Shown in pieces: positions 22,878 to 35,024 of a stretch of 64,000 nucleotides of DNA. Origin of the DNA: Ascochyta rabiei (lineage: Eukaryota > Ascomycota > Dothideomycetes > Pleosporales > Didymellaceae); contig NC_082410.1 in NCBI RefSeq assembly GCF_004011695.2, forward strand, positions 1,054,001 through 1,118,000, read 5' to 3'. The number at the start of each line of letters is the position of its first letter. Position 1 is the first letter of the stretch. The translations under genes were made by a program, and so were the position numbers. Below the pieces are notes generated by a model. The model saw only the letters and a program-made list of their open reading frames with translations, made no database searches and was not told the DNA's origin.

Positions 22878-23450
22878 ATGTCTCGACAAAGCTACACGGC
22901 GTTTCAGAGACATCTACTGTTCTTCTCAACACCCACAAATCCACCAAGACTCACCTTCGTCTCCGCTTTGAAGGGGGCATGCGCACTTGGCCTCGACTTC
23001 CCGGTGTCGGTGATGCTGAGTCTGGGATTGAAGTTAATATACACGCCTTTCAGCCTATCGGGCATCAACATTAACGAGATCCCACAATCGTCGCATCGGA
23101 GCCAACTGAGCAATGTCACGCTGCCAACAGCCAAACAAGAGTTCACGTGCTCTGAGCTTCTGAGGCTACTTGATCAGGAACGCAATCCAGGGTTTCTGAA
23201 GCATAAGATCGACCAGGGACATATCGTTGGCTTCTGGAGTATGGCTGCGAATACGCGTACACATACCGTCAGCAGAGACGATGTTGAGCGATTCCAGCAA
23301 GGAGAATGGGAAAAGGAGGTTACAGAGCGGAGACACAACTCAGAGGAGATTCTGCCGCTTTGGAGAGGAGGGCCGATTTGGGCAGGGGGTCATAGCTGGG
23401 CTGTTGATAAGCTGCTCGGTGTGAAAGTGTACAAGTCGAAGGATGAGTGA
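22878..23450 (+). CDS. Hypothetical protein, 190 residues
   Basis: A single uninterrupted frame with ATG at 22878. The N-terminal 65 residues are hydrophobic (FVSALKGACALGLDFPVSV, MLSLGLKLIYTPFSL), which could be one or two membrane segments. The C-terminal half is hydrophilic and helical in character (FTCSELLRLLDQERNPGFL, then HTVSRDDVERFQQGEWEKEV and LPLWRGGPIWAGGHSWAVDK). The composition is that of a real protein, but I do not recognise the family. It sits on the same strand between PMT2 and MSH6. Confidence 0.6.
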   Translation: MSRQSYTAFQRHLLFFSTPTNPPRLTFVSALKGACALGLDFPVSVMLSLGLKLIYTPFSLSGININEIPQSSHRSQLSNVTLPTAKQEFTCSELLRLLDQERNPGFLKHKIDQGHIVGFWSMAANTRTHTVSRDDVERFQQGEWEKEVTERRHNSEEILPLWRGGPIWAGGHSWAVDKLLGVKVYKSKDE

Positions 23451-23742
23451 GAGGCGGTGGCACTTTGATTGCATTGGTAAGAACATGATGGATGCACAAT
23501 CGCATAGCGAATTCACGCAATGCCATCGAATCGCCAGAAGCACTATATGTACAATAGACATGAATGCCATGATGAAATCAAAGTGGAAGGCCCCACATTG
23601 ACGCGTTCGCGTCGCGCCTACCCCGGAAACTTTGGAAAGCGCGACTCGACGTACCTGGTCTCTCAACTGCTTCCTTCATCACTCTTCATAATCGATTCTT
23701 TTGACGCTACGAGCAATGGTCCGTGGAGTCGAGGGAAACGAG

Positions 23743-26700
23743 ATGTCTACACCTCGCCCTTCCCAGAAAAAGCAGCAACCGTCGGGCTCCCAATCGGCGA
23801 AGAATCAAAAGTCCATCCTCGGCTTCTTCCAAAAGAAGTCGACCAACTCGCCCAGTCCCGCGCCGTCTCAACCCACGCCAGCGAAGCAGACACCCACACC
23901 CACGTTGTCGAAAAAATCGTTTTCGAGACCACCTCCTTCGCTCACACCAGTCCCCAGCAGCGATGCACTTGAGCTCTCAAGTCCGACACGGCAGGACGAG
24001 GAAGACACTCCAGTAGCAACAGGAAGGAGCAAAGAGAACGGTTTGCTACCACGTATCTCAACACCGGGATCAGAAGCTGACCGTATTACGTCAGAGGTTG
24101 CAGGTGTTGCCCTCAGTAGTCCCTCGCGCAAGGTACGCACTAAGCAGTATATACACCAATGTGACCATGAGCTAACCGATTATACAGGGTAGAAAAGCAG
24201 TCAATTATGCCGAGTCTGATGAGGACGAGGATGACGTGCTTGGACCGATTGCGAACAACTCGAGAGCAAGGGCTACAAAGCGGCAGAGGGTGAGCGTTGA
24301 TGATGACTCGGACGATGAATTTGGCCTAGATGCTGCAACGCAGCAGGCCATGATTGAAGATGGTACGAGGGATTGTAACAAACGGATGGAACACACTGCT
24401 AATCTGGCGATAGATGTTGATGACTTTATTGCACCGGACGACTCCGAGGAGGAGTTGGTCTCCAAGAAGCGTAAGCGACCGATGTCCTCCAAGCCTAGCA
24501 CCAAAGCCACACCTGCGTCTTCTCCGCCACAAGTCAAAATTTATAAGGAAAAAGAAGGAGAGGACGAGGACGATATTGCCATGACTGGCACCTCAACGGC
24601 GCAGCAGTGGGTTTACGATCCCGACAACCCTATGCAACCAAAGCCTCGCACAGCAACCCAAGACACGAAGAAGAGGCCTAAGTTGAAGGAGCGACCGTCT
24701 GCCTCCGAGCCAGAGAAGCGATACCCGTGGTTAGCAAACATGCAGGATGCTGACCGAAACCCGTCGGACCATCCTGATTACGACCCACGCACGTTGTACA
24801 TCCCACCTAATGCTTGGAACCTGTTCTCACCATTTGAGAAGCAATACTGGGAGATCAAGTGCAAATTTTGGGACTCGATCGTGTTCTTCAAGAAGGGCAA
24901 GTTCTACGAGCTTTACGAAAAGGACGCTTCTGTCGGCCATCAGCTCTTTGATCTCAAGCTGACCGATAGGGTCAACATGAGGATGGTTGGTGTACCGGAA
25001 GCATCGCTGGACATGTGGGCCAGTCAGTTCGTGGCGAAAGGCTACAAAGTCGCTCGTGTAGACCAGATGGAGTCAGCTCTGGCCAAAGAGATGCGTGAGC
25101 GCGGCGGCGACAAGAAGAGTGCCCCTAAGAAAGCAGACAAAGTCATCCGTCGCGAGCTGGCTTCTGTCCTCACATCTGGTACGCTCGTGGATACTGGCAT
25201 GCTTCAAAACGAAATGTCGACGTATTGCATGGCCGTGAAGGAGATAGATCGCGATGGTCTTCCTGCATTTGGAGTTGCGTTTGTCGATACCGCAACGGCT
25301 CAGTTCCAATTGTGCGAGTTCACTGACGATGTCGACATGACCAAGTTCGAGACGCTCATCGCCCAGATGCGGCCTGGTGAACTCCTCATCGAGAAGTCTT
25401 GCATTTCTGCGAAAGCCTTACGAATCCTCAAGAACAACACCCCGCCAACGACTCTTTGGAACTCCTTGAAGCCTACAAAGGAGTTTTGGCCTGCCGACAT
25501 CACGATCCGTGAAATCGAAGTCAACAAGTATTTCGAATCACCCACAGAAGACAACATTGAAGCCTGGCCGCCAGTACTCCGCGAAGCACGAGAGCAAGAT
25601 CTAGTGATGTCGTCTTTCGGTGCCCTTCTACAGTATTTGCGTACTTTGAAGATCGAACGCGATCTCATTACATTGGGCAATTTCCAATGGTACGATCCTA
25701 TCCGGAAAGCCACAAGTTTAGTGCTCGACGGCCAGAGCTTGATCAACCTGGAGATATTTGCTAACAACTTCGACGGTTCGGCCGAGGGCACATTGTTTGC
25801 TATGCTGAACCGATGTATTACTCCTTTTGGCAAACGACTGCTGAGGCAATGGGTTTGCCATCCTCTCGCTGACGCAACGAAGATCAATGCTCGTCTCGAT
25901 GCAGTTGATGCTCTCAATGCCGACTCGACCATTATAGACAATTTCAGTTCTTCGCTTAGCAAGCTGCCTGACCTGGAGCGCCTGATCTCGCGTGTCCATG
26001 CCGGTCGCTGCAAGGCCCAAGATTTCCTCAAAGTTCTTGAGGGCTTTGAGCAGATCGAATACACCATCAGCCTGCTCAAGCAATTCGGTGATGGGCAAGG
26101 TGTCATTGGACAGCTGATCACGTCGATGCCTAACCTCGCAGGCGCACTGGAACATTGGAAGACTGCCTTCGACCGCGACCTTGCTAAGTCAGAGGGTACT
26201 CTTGTCCCGGCTCCTGGAGTGGAGGAAGACTACGATGAGAGCCAGAAGATCATCGACGAATGCCTTGCCGACCTCGAAACATTACTGAAGAAAGTTCGCA
26301 AAGATCTTGGCAACAGCTCCATCTGCTACCGCGACAATGGCAAGGAGATCTATCAACTCGAAGTACCAAAAAAGACCAAGGTTCCTAAAACTTGGGATCA
26401 AATGTCAGCAACTGCGAAGGTCACGAGATACTACTCGCCAGAGCTTCGGAAGCTTGTTCGGGCCCTACAGGAGGCTACAGAAACGCACAGTCAGATTACC
26501 AAGGAGGTCGCTACCCGCTTCTGTGCGAAGTTCGATGAGGACTATGCGATCTGGCTTGCAGCTGTCAAGATCATAGCGCAGCTTGACTGCCTGATCAGTC
26601 TAGCTAAAGCATCCGCCTCCCTCGGTGAGCCCAATTGTCGACCAGTCTTCACAGACGACAAGCGCTCGGTTGTGGAATTTGAGGAGCTCCGTCACCCATG

Positions 26701-27502
26701 CATGCTCAACACTGTTGAAGACTTCATCCCTAATGACATCAGATTGGGCGGAGACTCGCCGAACATCAGTTTACTGACAGGTGCAAACGCGGCAGGTAAA
26801 TCGACCATTTTGAGAATGACATGCATTGCGGTCATTCTTGCTCAGGTCGGGTGCTACTTACCTTGCACTTCTGCGACGCTCACACCTGTGGATCGCATCA
26901 TGTCGCGTCTCGGAGCCAACGACAACATCTTTGCGGCTCAGTCCACGTTCTTCGTCGAGCTCTCTGAAACACAAAAGATTCTCTCCGAAGCAACTCCACG
27001 CTCTCTTGTCATTCTCGACGAGCTCGGTCGTGGTACATCTTCTTACGATGGTGTAGCAGTCGCGCAAGCTGTTCTTCATGACATTAGCACACGTGTTGGC
27101 TGTGTCGGCTTCTTCGCTACGCATTACCGCTCTCTGGCCAAGGAATTTGAAACGCACCCCGAAGTCATCAACAAGCGCATGCGCATCCACGTAGATGGCG
27201 ACTCGAAGTCAATCACCTTCCTGTACAAGCTGGAAGAGGGCGTTGCTGAAGGCAGCTTCGGTATGCATTGTGCAGCCATGTGCGGCATTCCGAGCAAGGT
27301 CATCGAGAACGCCGAGAAAGCTGCGCGTGAATGGGAACACACTTCCAGACTCGGTGAGCGTATGGAAGTCAAAAAAGAGGAGGGCGGCGTGTACGTACCT
27401 CTAGGCGTGCAAAGCGATGTGGCATGGGCGCTGCGTGAGGGCCTCGAGGGTGTTGGTGACCGCACTCTCGACGTGCTGCTCGAGGCCATTGCTGCCTTGT
27501 AG
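23743..27502 (+). CDS. MSH6: DNA mismatch repair protein MSH6
   Basis: Exons 23743..24132 and 24188..27502 (intron GTACGC..TACAG) give about 1234 residues, close to yeast Msh6 (1242). A PCNA-interacting box QKSILGFF lies at residues 22-29, followed by a charged disordered tail. The mismatch-binding domain begins with WNLFSPFEKQYWEIK and carries the Phe-X-Glu motif (KGKFYELYE, Phe369 and Glu371) that stacks on the mispaired base. The ATPase shows Walker A GANAAGKST near residue 995, Walker B LVILDELGRGTSSYDG and the downstream ATHY motif. The protein pairs with MSH2 as MutS-alpha to recognise base mismatches and small loops in the nucleus. An in-frame ATG 27 bases upstream (23716) is a possible alternative start. 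Confidence 0.95.
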
Positions 27503-28199
27503 ACGTATGCGAATGTTGAGTGTTGTGCGAAGTGCAAGGAGATTATCATTCATGGGAATATTGTAAGGCGCGTTGGTGCTTACGACTGGCATATGCTACT
27601 GGAGTACATTTCTTATTATAGCGTCGCACCGTCTGCCCAGACGAGCTGGGTTTCTTGTTGGTTTATAATGTGCCATAGAGCAGGTACGACTGTCGCAATA
27701 TATCAAAGCATGTGCCAAGTCAACACTCTTTCTGTGCTTCTTCCACAAAGTAAAGCTCCAGCTTCACGTGTTAACTAATCAGAACACTGCATTTATGTCA
27801 CGGCGCAAGTCAATAATTCTACATAGGTATTTACCACATGTTACGACCTGTACTGAAGCTATTCCCGCCCACCCTGAACGGACAATGCTTGGATATCTTT
27901 TGTTCTCAACTCCTCGCTTGCAAACACAACCAGCTCTAGATCCAGTACACCTCCACGTTCCCCACAAGAACCACCCAGGTGACCATCAAGCACACCGCAC
28001 CTCTTTCCGTATGTTGTTGTACCACTGCAAGTTAGTAGGGAAGATTATCCCTACCGTCTTCTACGCTATGTGTCCTCCTTCTGTGGCTGATCCTTTTTTG
28101 GGACAGGCTCCATAGTTTTCCTGTCGCAATTCTGTAGACTGGCTCGTCAGTCTCGATTAAAAAGACAAGTCTTATTGGTAATATTGTAGTCCTATGAGG
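27503..28199. other. Intergenic between convergent units
   Basis: The 3' flanks of MSH6 (+) and of the degraded gene at 28200 (-). No gene is seen. Confidence 0.55.
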
Positions 28200-31100
28200 T
28201 TATTTTTGCAGACTCTGTGTGTAGTGTGATGACCAGATGATAGTTTTAGTCTGGGGGCGTGTGTGTGGCTTATGTTTTCCTGTGCGAGGAAAGCTGGTCA
28301 TACTTGGGCGTTTACCGCGCTCGTTTGCTGGGATCTTGTTTTTTGCCTGGTGCACGAGTCTGTTGGGCTGTCAGAGATGCTGATGCGCAGGAAAGGAGGG
28401 GGGGTGTTGTTGACTTACTGTAGGAGTTGCAAGTTTACGGGCCTTCTCAGTAGGCTCGATCTTTTCTATTGACTTCTTGATCTTCTTCGTCGATCCGTTG
28501 TTTTCTATAGAGCCTGAGAGCTTGCGTTTGGTCCCTAAGGGAAAGGGAAACGATAGAGCCGACGATGATGATGACAGTGACGGGGATGGAGTGGACAGAA
28601 CCGGTTGTGCGCGAGGTACTGCAGGCTTCCGGCGCGGTTCATTGAGTATTAGCCCATCGTTCAAGTTTTCCTGGATGAGCTTTGGTGAATCGTCGACGAT
28701 TCCCTTTTACGGTCTTTTTTTGGTCTTGTCACCGTTCTTAGCGGTCCTGCTGCTCCGAGGCTTCTGTACACTAGCCTTCTTGTTCAGAGAGTTGGTGATG
28801 TCTTTAGACTTCTTCGCAACAGATGGACTTAGAGAGACATTTCCCCTGTCTTCAGCGCTCTCCTGGAACCTCTCTACGCCCCTATGAGCTGTGGAGCTTG
28901 CTTCAGATGATTTAGTGGTCGTTCTCGCCTTCTTCTTTGGTTTGGTATCTTCGTCGTCGATGCTGTCGTCTATGAGGTCAATTTAACCCTTCTTAGACCT
29001 CCACGCCCTCTTTACGATCCCGGGAACACCTTTCTTCTCTTCTAATATTCCAGTTGTATCCAAGATAGGGCTTGACAACTTCTTCGCAATGCCACAAGTC
29101 TCCAGTTTAGACTCAGGGACATTTACAGCATCCTTGATAGACGTGGCTACGGGTTTTCCTGCAGCATCTGTCTTATCCTGATTTACTTCCGAAAAGCTCA
29201 GAATAGCTCCTAGCTTGTAGGGAGCGTCAGTCTCATCATCTTGACTAAGCTTATCGACTACATCGACGGGAGAAGGTACTGCGAAGGCTTCGTGAAAGAT
29301 AGTGGATGGCGGTGATGTCCCAACAGGTGTGTCCGTGATGAACTCGACTGCAAGCTTGGATACGGTTTCTCTGATGTTCTTAGTAAGATTTGGCTCCGTT
29401 CCCAGCCTTTCAGCTGAGCGCTCTGGGGGTTTAGTCTCTTTAGAGACGCGCTGCCGCTTGGAAATTGTTATGGCTACCCTTTTCACAGAACTGAAGCTCT
29501 CATCAGCAGTCGTTGTGTTTTGCTTGATAGCAGCATTCGCTGCTTGGGAAGTTTTGCTAGTATCAGAAGCTGGCTTTGACCCAGACACAAGCACCGGCTT
29601 GCGCTTGTTGATCTTGTTTGCCAGTGCTGCACGTGTGTGACTTACTGCTGCAGCATTTGGTTTGTTTTGAACTGGTGGAGTGAGGACCTCGCTGTATGAT
29701 GGACGGATCGGTGCTGGATCAGTCGCCTTGGGAGCTGTATCTAGGCGGACGAAGTGGCTATCGCGAACAAAGTTCTTGTTGGCATTGGGTTTCATAAGCG
29801 GCTGCCTCGTAGTATCTAGATAGGATGCATTAGCGATGTTCTTGTGGTTGGTGGAGGTAGCAGGTCCTGGATCACTGACTTCTTTGGTTACCTTGGTATC
29901 TTTTGACGTCCGTCAAGCAGTGAGTTTCGGCTGCCGTGAGACTGTCTGTGCAACAGGATCATGCTTAAGAGTTGTGACTGGTGATTGAACATTGTCGAGG
30001 ATGCTGTTGGGAATGGTTGCTTTCTGGACAATAGTTGCATGAAGAGTGGCAGGGCTATCGGCAGTGGCTCTGGATACGAGTGTGTTCTGTGCAGCGTCTG
30101 TGGTGTTGTCTTTGGCGGTGATTGACCCCTTGATATGTGCAGGAGGCGCTGAGTCACGTGAAGTAATGGCTGACAGACTATTGTGCTTTACTGACGATGA
30201 ATGGATGGATCCGGCGAGTCTTGTCTTGATCTTGTTAGCCGCGATTTGAGAGGCGTCCCTCCAGAAGTTTGCGGTAGCTTCAATGTAGCACCTTTCTGTC
30301 GAGAGCTTGTTGTCGTGAGCTTGGTGCTGTTCGGGATAAATTTCTTATTAGTCACTGCTAACGGAGCCTGCTTCAAATTGTCAGCATCGCTTGCATGCCA
30401 GACACTTATAGGCCACAAACCTTAGCGCGCCCCGGATCGAATGTATGCGTATCATGATTCTCACTGGCAGACTTGCGAATAATATCGTGGGCGAATACCT
30501 TCTCTTGGACAGCCCTCTTTAGCTGGTAAACAGCATCCTTAAAACGAATGTCGTCAACGATCTCGTCGCCTGCATTACTGTCATCTAGCTGAATCACATT
30601 ACCGATTTCGGCGTCGGTCGGTTTCTGCCGCATGATGTCAACCTGAAATGAAAGACACTCGCGAGAGTTTTGACGAACCTTGTCCGTTATAGACCTGGCT
30701 GCCGTTAATGCTTCACCAGCTTCGGTTTCCGAAACAGAGCCTTTCGGCCGAGTAGCGTCTTCTGTCGTACTCCACCATTCTATTTCACCTCAATTCCAAT
30801 CTGATCATCTGCATACTTATATCTATCGATGATGGTCTTCAGTGACTTGAGTTGGTCCTTGGCGATGGCTTGGTTTGGGTACAGATGGCGAGGCACTGCA
30901 GCAGAGACCACTACGTCTTGTGCATTGATAAACTTGAGGATCGCGTCCCAGTCGTCTGGGCGCATAGTGACGGCCATGTACTCTTCGAACTGAGTAACAG
31001 TCATCTTCGTACATTGTGGCTTGATCACTCCGTCCTCATTCGGCTCATGATACCAGGCTCACTTCCTCTTGACCCGGTCGTCTTGTGACTCTTGCACCTC

Positions 31101-31249
31101 CGTTGTGTGCTTATCCGAAAGTGCTTTTAATATCCTCACGTCCAGCCCGAAATATTCTTTCCTTTTCTAGCGTAGTAGAAACGACATTAATTGGGAAAAC
31201 ATGGAACCAGTCCGCTCGCTTCAATCTCTCTGACGAGATCCCCCACCAT
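28200..31249 (-). pseudogene. Degraded large low-complexity protein gene
   Basis: A single coding trace can be followed from about 31.2 kb to a stop at 28200, but it is broken. From about 30200 down to 28419 one frame stays readable through TGA 29913..29915, TAA 28983..28985 and TAA 28707..28709. A frame change lies near 30190-30215 and another at an A run near 30783, where one extra base would join IGIEVK to IEWWSTTEDATRP. A further TGA lies at 31059..31061, and the first 60 codons cannot be resolved to one frame. A normal intron (28368..28418, GTAAGT..GACAG) still separates the last exon. The N-terminal part (QFEEYMAVTMRPDDWDAIL) looks globular; the rest is Ser/Thr/Lys-rich with basic patches such as KRKLSGS and KKIKKS, suggesting a nuclear protein. 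I do not recognise the family. Assembly errors are the alternative to true decay. Confidence 0.55.
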
Positions 31250-31750
31250 GTAAGTCATATTGAGTTACGGAGGCTTGTGTTATTGTGATTGGACGAAGGA
31301 TGCATTACACCAATTCAGCGGTGATACTCATCAAACAAAGAACCATTATGAAGCTGCACATCCTCCTGTGTGGGAGTAGAGCGGGTATTTACCATTCAAT
31401 CTTAAAGATATAGACTAAAGACATAGAACGGAATATGGTTGAAGGAGAATCATGATTTTTCTGATTGTGCCAGATAGCCCACACTTACTGGATATCAGAA
31501 CAATCAAAAGGTAACAAGGTAAACGTGATCTTGTGCCTACGTTCGCGTTTGGTATGTCGCAATTCCATCAGTGAAAGCGAGATGAAGTAATGACGTCGTT
31601 CGGACCCCTTCTTTGCATGCGGCCAGATCTCAGGGACGCAGCCTTGGCGCTACCCCACAATGCACAGCTCCCCACCGCCTTCTTGTAAGACACGGCTTCT
31701 CCGAACGATCCAACCTTCAATTCTATACTCAAACACATCAATCATTCAAT
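31250..31750. other. Intergenic, upstream of the FKBP gene
   Basis: Probable divergent promoter region between the decayed gene and the FKBP gene. A CT/CA-rich leader lies just before the ATG at 31751. Nothing else is recognised. Confidence 0.5.
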
Positions 31751-32313
31751 ATGAAGCTCGCAACTATCCTCGCCCTGGCTACGGCTGCTTTCGCTGGAGA
31801 AACCATCAACAACGAGGTACCGACCCACCAAAGTTCTCCAGCCCCATCAAAGCTCGAGCACGTAGCAGCTAACATGACAACAGCACCTCAAGACCGAGGT
31901 TGTGACTGAACAGTCATGCAAGCGCCCTACCGTTGCCGGCGACAAGATCCACGTCCACTGTACGACATAACCCATTCCGCATCCTCTTCTCCCTACCAGA
32001 TCGACCTACACACTTCAACGAGAGCCTCACTGACGATTCAGCAGACCGTGGCACTCTTGCCTCTGACGGCTCCGAGTTCGACGCCTCGTACAACCGCGGG
32101 CAGCCGCTCAGCTTCAAGGTCGGCAGCGGCCAGGTGATCAAGGGCTGGGACCAGGGTCTACTCGACATGTGCCCGGGCGAGAAGAGGAAGTTGACGATTC
32201 AGCCTGAATGGGCATACGGAAGCAGGGGCGCCGGGCCAATTCCTGCGAACAGCGTACTCATCTTTGAGACAGAGCTGGTCAGCATCGATGGCGTGAGCAA
32301 GGATGAGTTGTAG
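31751..32313 (+). CDS. ER-resident FKBP-type peptidyl-prolyl cis-trans isomerase (FKBP2/Fpr2 type)
   Basis: Exons 31751..31816, 31884..31959 and 32045..32313 give 136 residues. The N-terminus is a signal peptide ([17 protein letters not shown]). The FKBP domain follows: [70 protein letters not shown] and [11 protein letters not shown]. Residues lining the isomerase and FK506 pocket in the family (Tyr of HVHY, FD of SEFDASY, the VIKGWD Trp, AYG) are all present. The protein ends in SKDEL, an ER retention signal. It accelerates proline isomerisation of secretory proteins and is likely sensitive to FK506. Both introns are GT-AG, and the first junction joins NNE to HLKTEVV. Confidence 0.93.
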
Positions 32314-32581
32314 ATGCTCGCTAGGCACAACGCACACCTTGTGAATGGAGATAGGGCTTACAAAACGAACCAACGATGTATATGACCTGCATAAAAAGAG
32401 CTATGTACCAATTGCGGTTTTCGGACCAGATACTGCGTATTCAGCACTGTAGCTGCTCCTCCGCCCCTCGACATGCTGATAGTTATACCGCAGGTCTTCA
32501 ATGAAGAAGTGAAAGATGATGACGAATTCGATATGTGTATACACGAACTAAAAACCCAACTACTCCTAACTGTGCAGGCTC

Positions 32582-33106
32582 CTAGTAATACACATTCTTC
32601 TTCAACCCTATCAGCCCTTCACTGAACCCATCCTTTTCCATGGCCTGAATCTCCTTCAAATGGGCCTTCCTCTCCAAACTTCCCACTCCTCCGGCTAGTC
32701 TGTTCGCCGGCAGAGTCTTGAAGACCTGGTCTGTGTTTGCATTCGCCATAGGTGCTACAGTTCCTGAGGTGCCAACGCCTACGCCGCACTTGAAGGACAT
32801 GTATTCCGGGAGCCCTGTCCCAGCGCCAGGAAATAGTAGTGTGCGAACGGACTGGGTGCAGTCGAAGTTCTTGTACAAAGTGCAATAGCCACCAGGGTCA
32901 GGGCCAATGGATTTGGCGCTGGCGATGCGACAGTTTGTCGTGGGAAGAGACCATCCGCAGTCTTCCGAAAATTGTTCACCAGTGCAGGTGTAAACAGCTC
33001 CGGGAAGGCCGCGCCGCTGAAGGTCGGGCAGCGCATGGCTCGATTCGAATAGGGTGTGGAGAAAGACAAAGACGAAGAGTATTGTTGCGTCGTTGAAACC
33101 GAACAT
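32582..33106 (-). CDS. Small secreted cysteine-containing protein
   Basis: A single exon of 174 residues. The hydrophobic N-terminus (ATILFVFVFLHTLFESSHA) is a signal peptide, followed by a possible Kex2 site (LQRRG). The mature part carries six cysteines (YTCTG, EDCGW, TNCRI, GYCTL, FDCTQ, FKCGV), enough for three disulfides, all in the first two thirds. The tail is Lys/Glu-rich without cysteine. This is the profile of a secreted apoplastic protein or candidate effector of fungi. I do not recognise the family, and nothing shows a function. Confidence 0.7.
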   Translation of the reverse strand: MFGFNDATILFVFVFLHTLFESSHALPDLQRRGLPGAVYTCTGEQFSEDCGWSLPTTNCRIASAKSIGPDPGGYCTLYKNFDCTQSVRTLLFPGAGTGLPEYMSFKCGVGVGTSGTVAPMANANTDQVFKTLPANRLAGGVGSLERKAHLKEIQAMEKDGFSEGLIGLKKNVYY

Positions 33107-35024
33107 GGTGCGTTCGATATGGAATTAAAGTATTACGGTAGGATTATTATCGTAGATTCGTGTTTCTGAAAATGCTTCGGGTGGATCTGGAGATGTTATA
33201 TGTTCGAGGCTCAGCCAAATGCCAAAGCTGTGATTGTGGATCCCTGAATGGTTCCTTTGAACACAATAAGCGCTATTTCAGGAGTAGAAAAGGGAGCCCC
33301 CGACAGACGCCATATAGCTAGGAGCTTGTGACCCTGGTACGTACCTCTAGTATGGTTGTATTCTGAGGACAAAGATCGGTGTTGCTATCTTTATCTCGCC
33401 GTGATGGCATCTGCGGAAAATGTGTATTGCCGGCGACCAGCTCCATTGTGAAGGCGGTGGCGCAGACGCTCAGTGGCAGCGCGGCATCTGAATTCAGAAA
33501 ATGATGAAATTGGGACCGAGAAAAAGACGCGAAAAGTGGCAGACGGGTGAGATGAGAGGAGCATGATATGGGTGATGATGCTGCGGGCCGATGCCGATGT
33601 TGCAAGGATACGGTCATTGTGTGAAACATGGATCATGCCAATGATGCGACCGAAGGAGTCGCAGTCACCAATCCGATTCTGCGGCACCCCACAACTTCAA
33701 TTGTTGAGTTGGTGCAGAACCACGATTTGCTTGCAGATACAATATATGTGTCGCCGCCAAGCTGTCGCTGGCGTGAAAGTTGCTCACCCATGCCTGACAG
33801 GTATGACAGGGTAGCATCGATGATGATCGCCAGGTACATATGGGATAAAGCGGACTGTCAGTGCTGCACGCGCAGGGTTACCGGATCCTGATACTTTGTG
33901 ATCAGCAGTTATTCTGGATTCCAGGGTGCAGGTGTGCGCGCAAGACAAGACCAGACCGAATGCTCTCGTATAGACTGACTCCTCAAATGCAGGTATTCGT
34001 ACGCGTATGACTTATCGGACGTGAAGCTTTATGATGTGAGAGCAGGTGAGACCTTTTGTGCTCGACTGCTCGATATATTTGTGGTATTGACCGGAAGACA
34101 TCGACTACGTTATCCCAGCGGATGACTGACGTTGACAAAGAAGCCCAAGGGGAAGAGGGTATTTTTGCAAGTCCAGTGACCATAATTGCCAAGTATGCGA
34201 GATTGATCTCATTGGTTCAGGTGGCGTAGTTGTTGTGTTGAGCTTTCGGATGTTCGCCATGTCTAGGTGGTAAGCTGGTACTGTAGGTGCGAACCTACCA
34301 ACGTTAGCCAAGAAGCTGCCAGCTGCCTAAATGGGTGACTATGCATAGTCACCCGTTCTTCTGGAACGCTTCGGGGGTCCGTTCGTTCTTTCAATGCTTC
34401 TTTCTGATGTTCCAAGTCGTGTCGTTGCAGGTCGCAGAAAGTGAAACTTCCAAGGCGTTTTGCGCTGGCCAATGTAAGGCCACGGGATCAGGACTGATAC
34501 ATGGCAGCCGATCAAACATGTTCGTCGTTGCGTGGTTGGAACTCTGAGCCTTGATCTTCGATAGTAATGACGCGTTAGCCTCGTACAACGCTTCAAGAAC
34601 AAGGAGCGTGATGCAGTCCGCACACGTGACCAGTCTCAGTGCGACTCATAAAGGGGGTGCTGTGAGCCGTTGAGTGAGTTCTGCTAGCTATTGTAGCTAG
34701 CCATGATTACGCTCCAGCTTGGAGACGGGCTCACAGCTTGTGGAGTCCTCGACGACGAGCCTGACAAAAGAGACGCGGTTTGTAGAGGCAAATGCGATGA
34801 TCAGGGTACAGCATTTTCAGCAAAAAAGTTTAGGCGTTGTTAAAGCCAGTCTAGTGCTCCAGTCTGGCGCGAAATCATTCATAGCTGCTCGATGTCATGA
34901 GGGATGGATGAATCATATGAGGAATGCGGGAACACTCCTGGTCAAAGCGCGGATGCGTCACCGGCTAGAGGCGGTGCAAGATAAAAGTACTCCACGCTCC
35001 CTCAAGCATCAACAAGATGCCCTC
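33107..35024. other. 1.9 kb intergenic stretch
   Basis: No supported gene. A perfect 22-bp palindrome at 34333..34354 and a short 8-bp-arm inverted repeat near 34682..34700 are the only structures seen. The frame upstream of the folylpolyglutamate synthase start is open from 34719, but its first 100 codons look random. Confidence 0.5.
34333..34354. repeat. Perfect 22-bp palindrome
   Basis: The sequence GGGTGACTATG followed by its exact reverse complement (CATAGTCACCC) has no spacer. It could be a dimeric factor site or a cruciform-prone site. It lies in an otherwise featureless region. Confidence 0.85.

Noticed and set aside
25300..26121. Reverse frame inside MSH6
   Set aside because: Antisense shadow of the MSH6 core; no motif.
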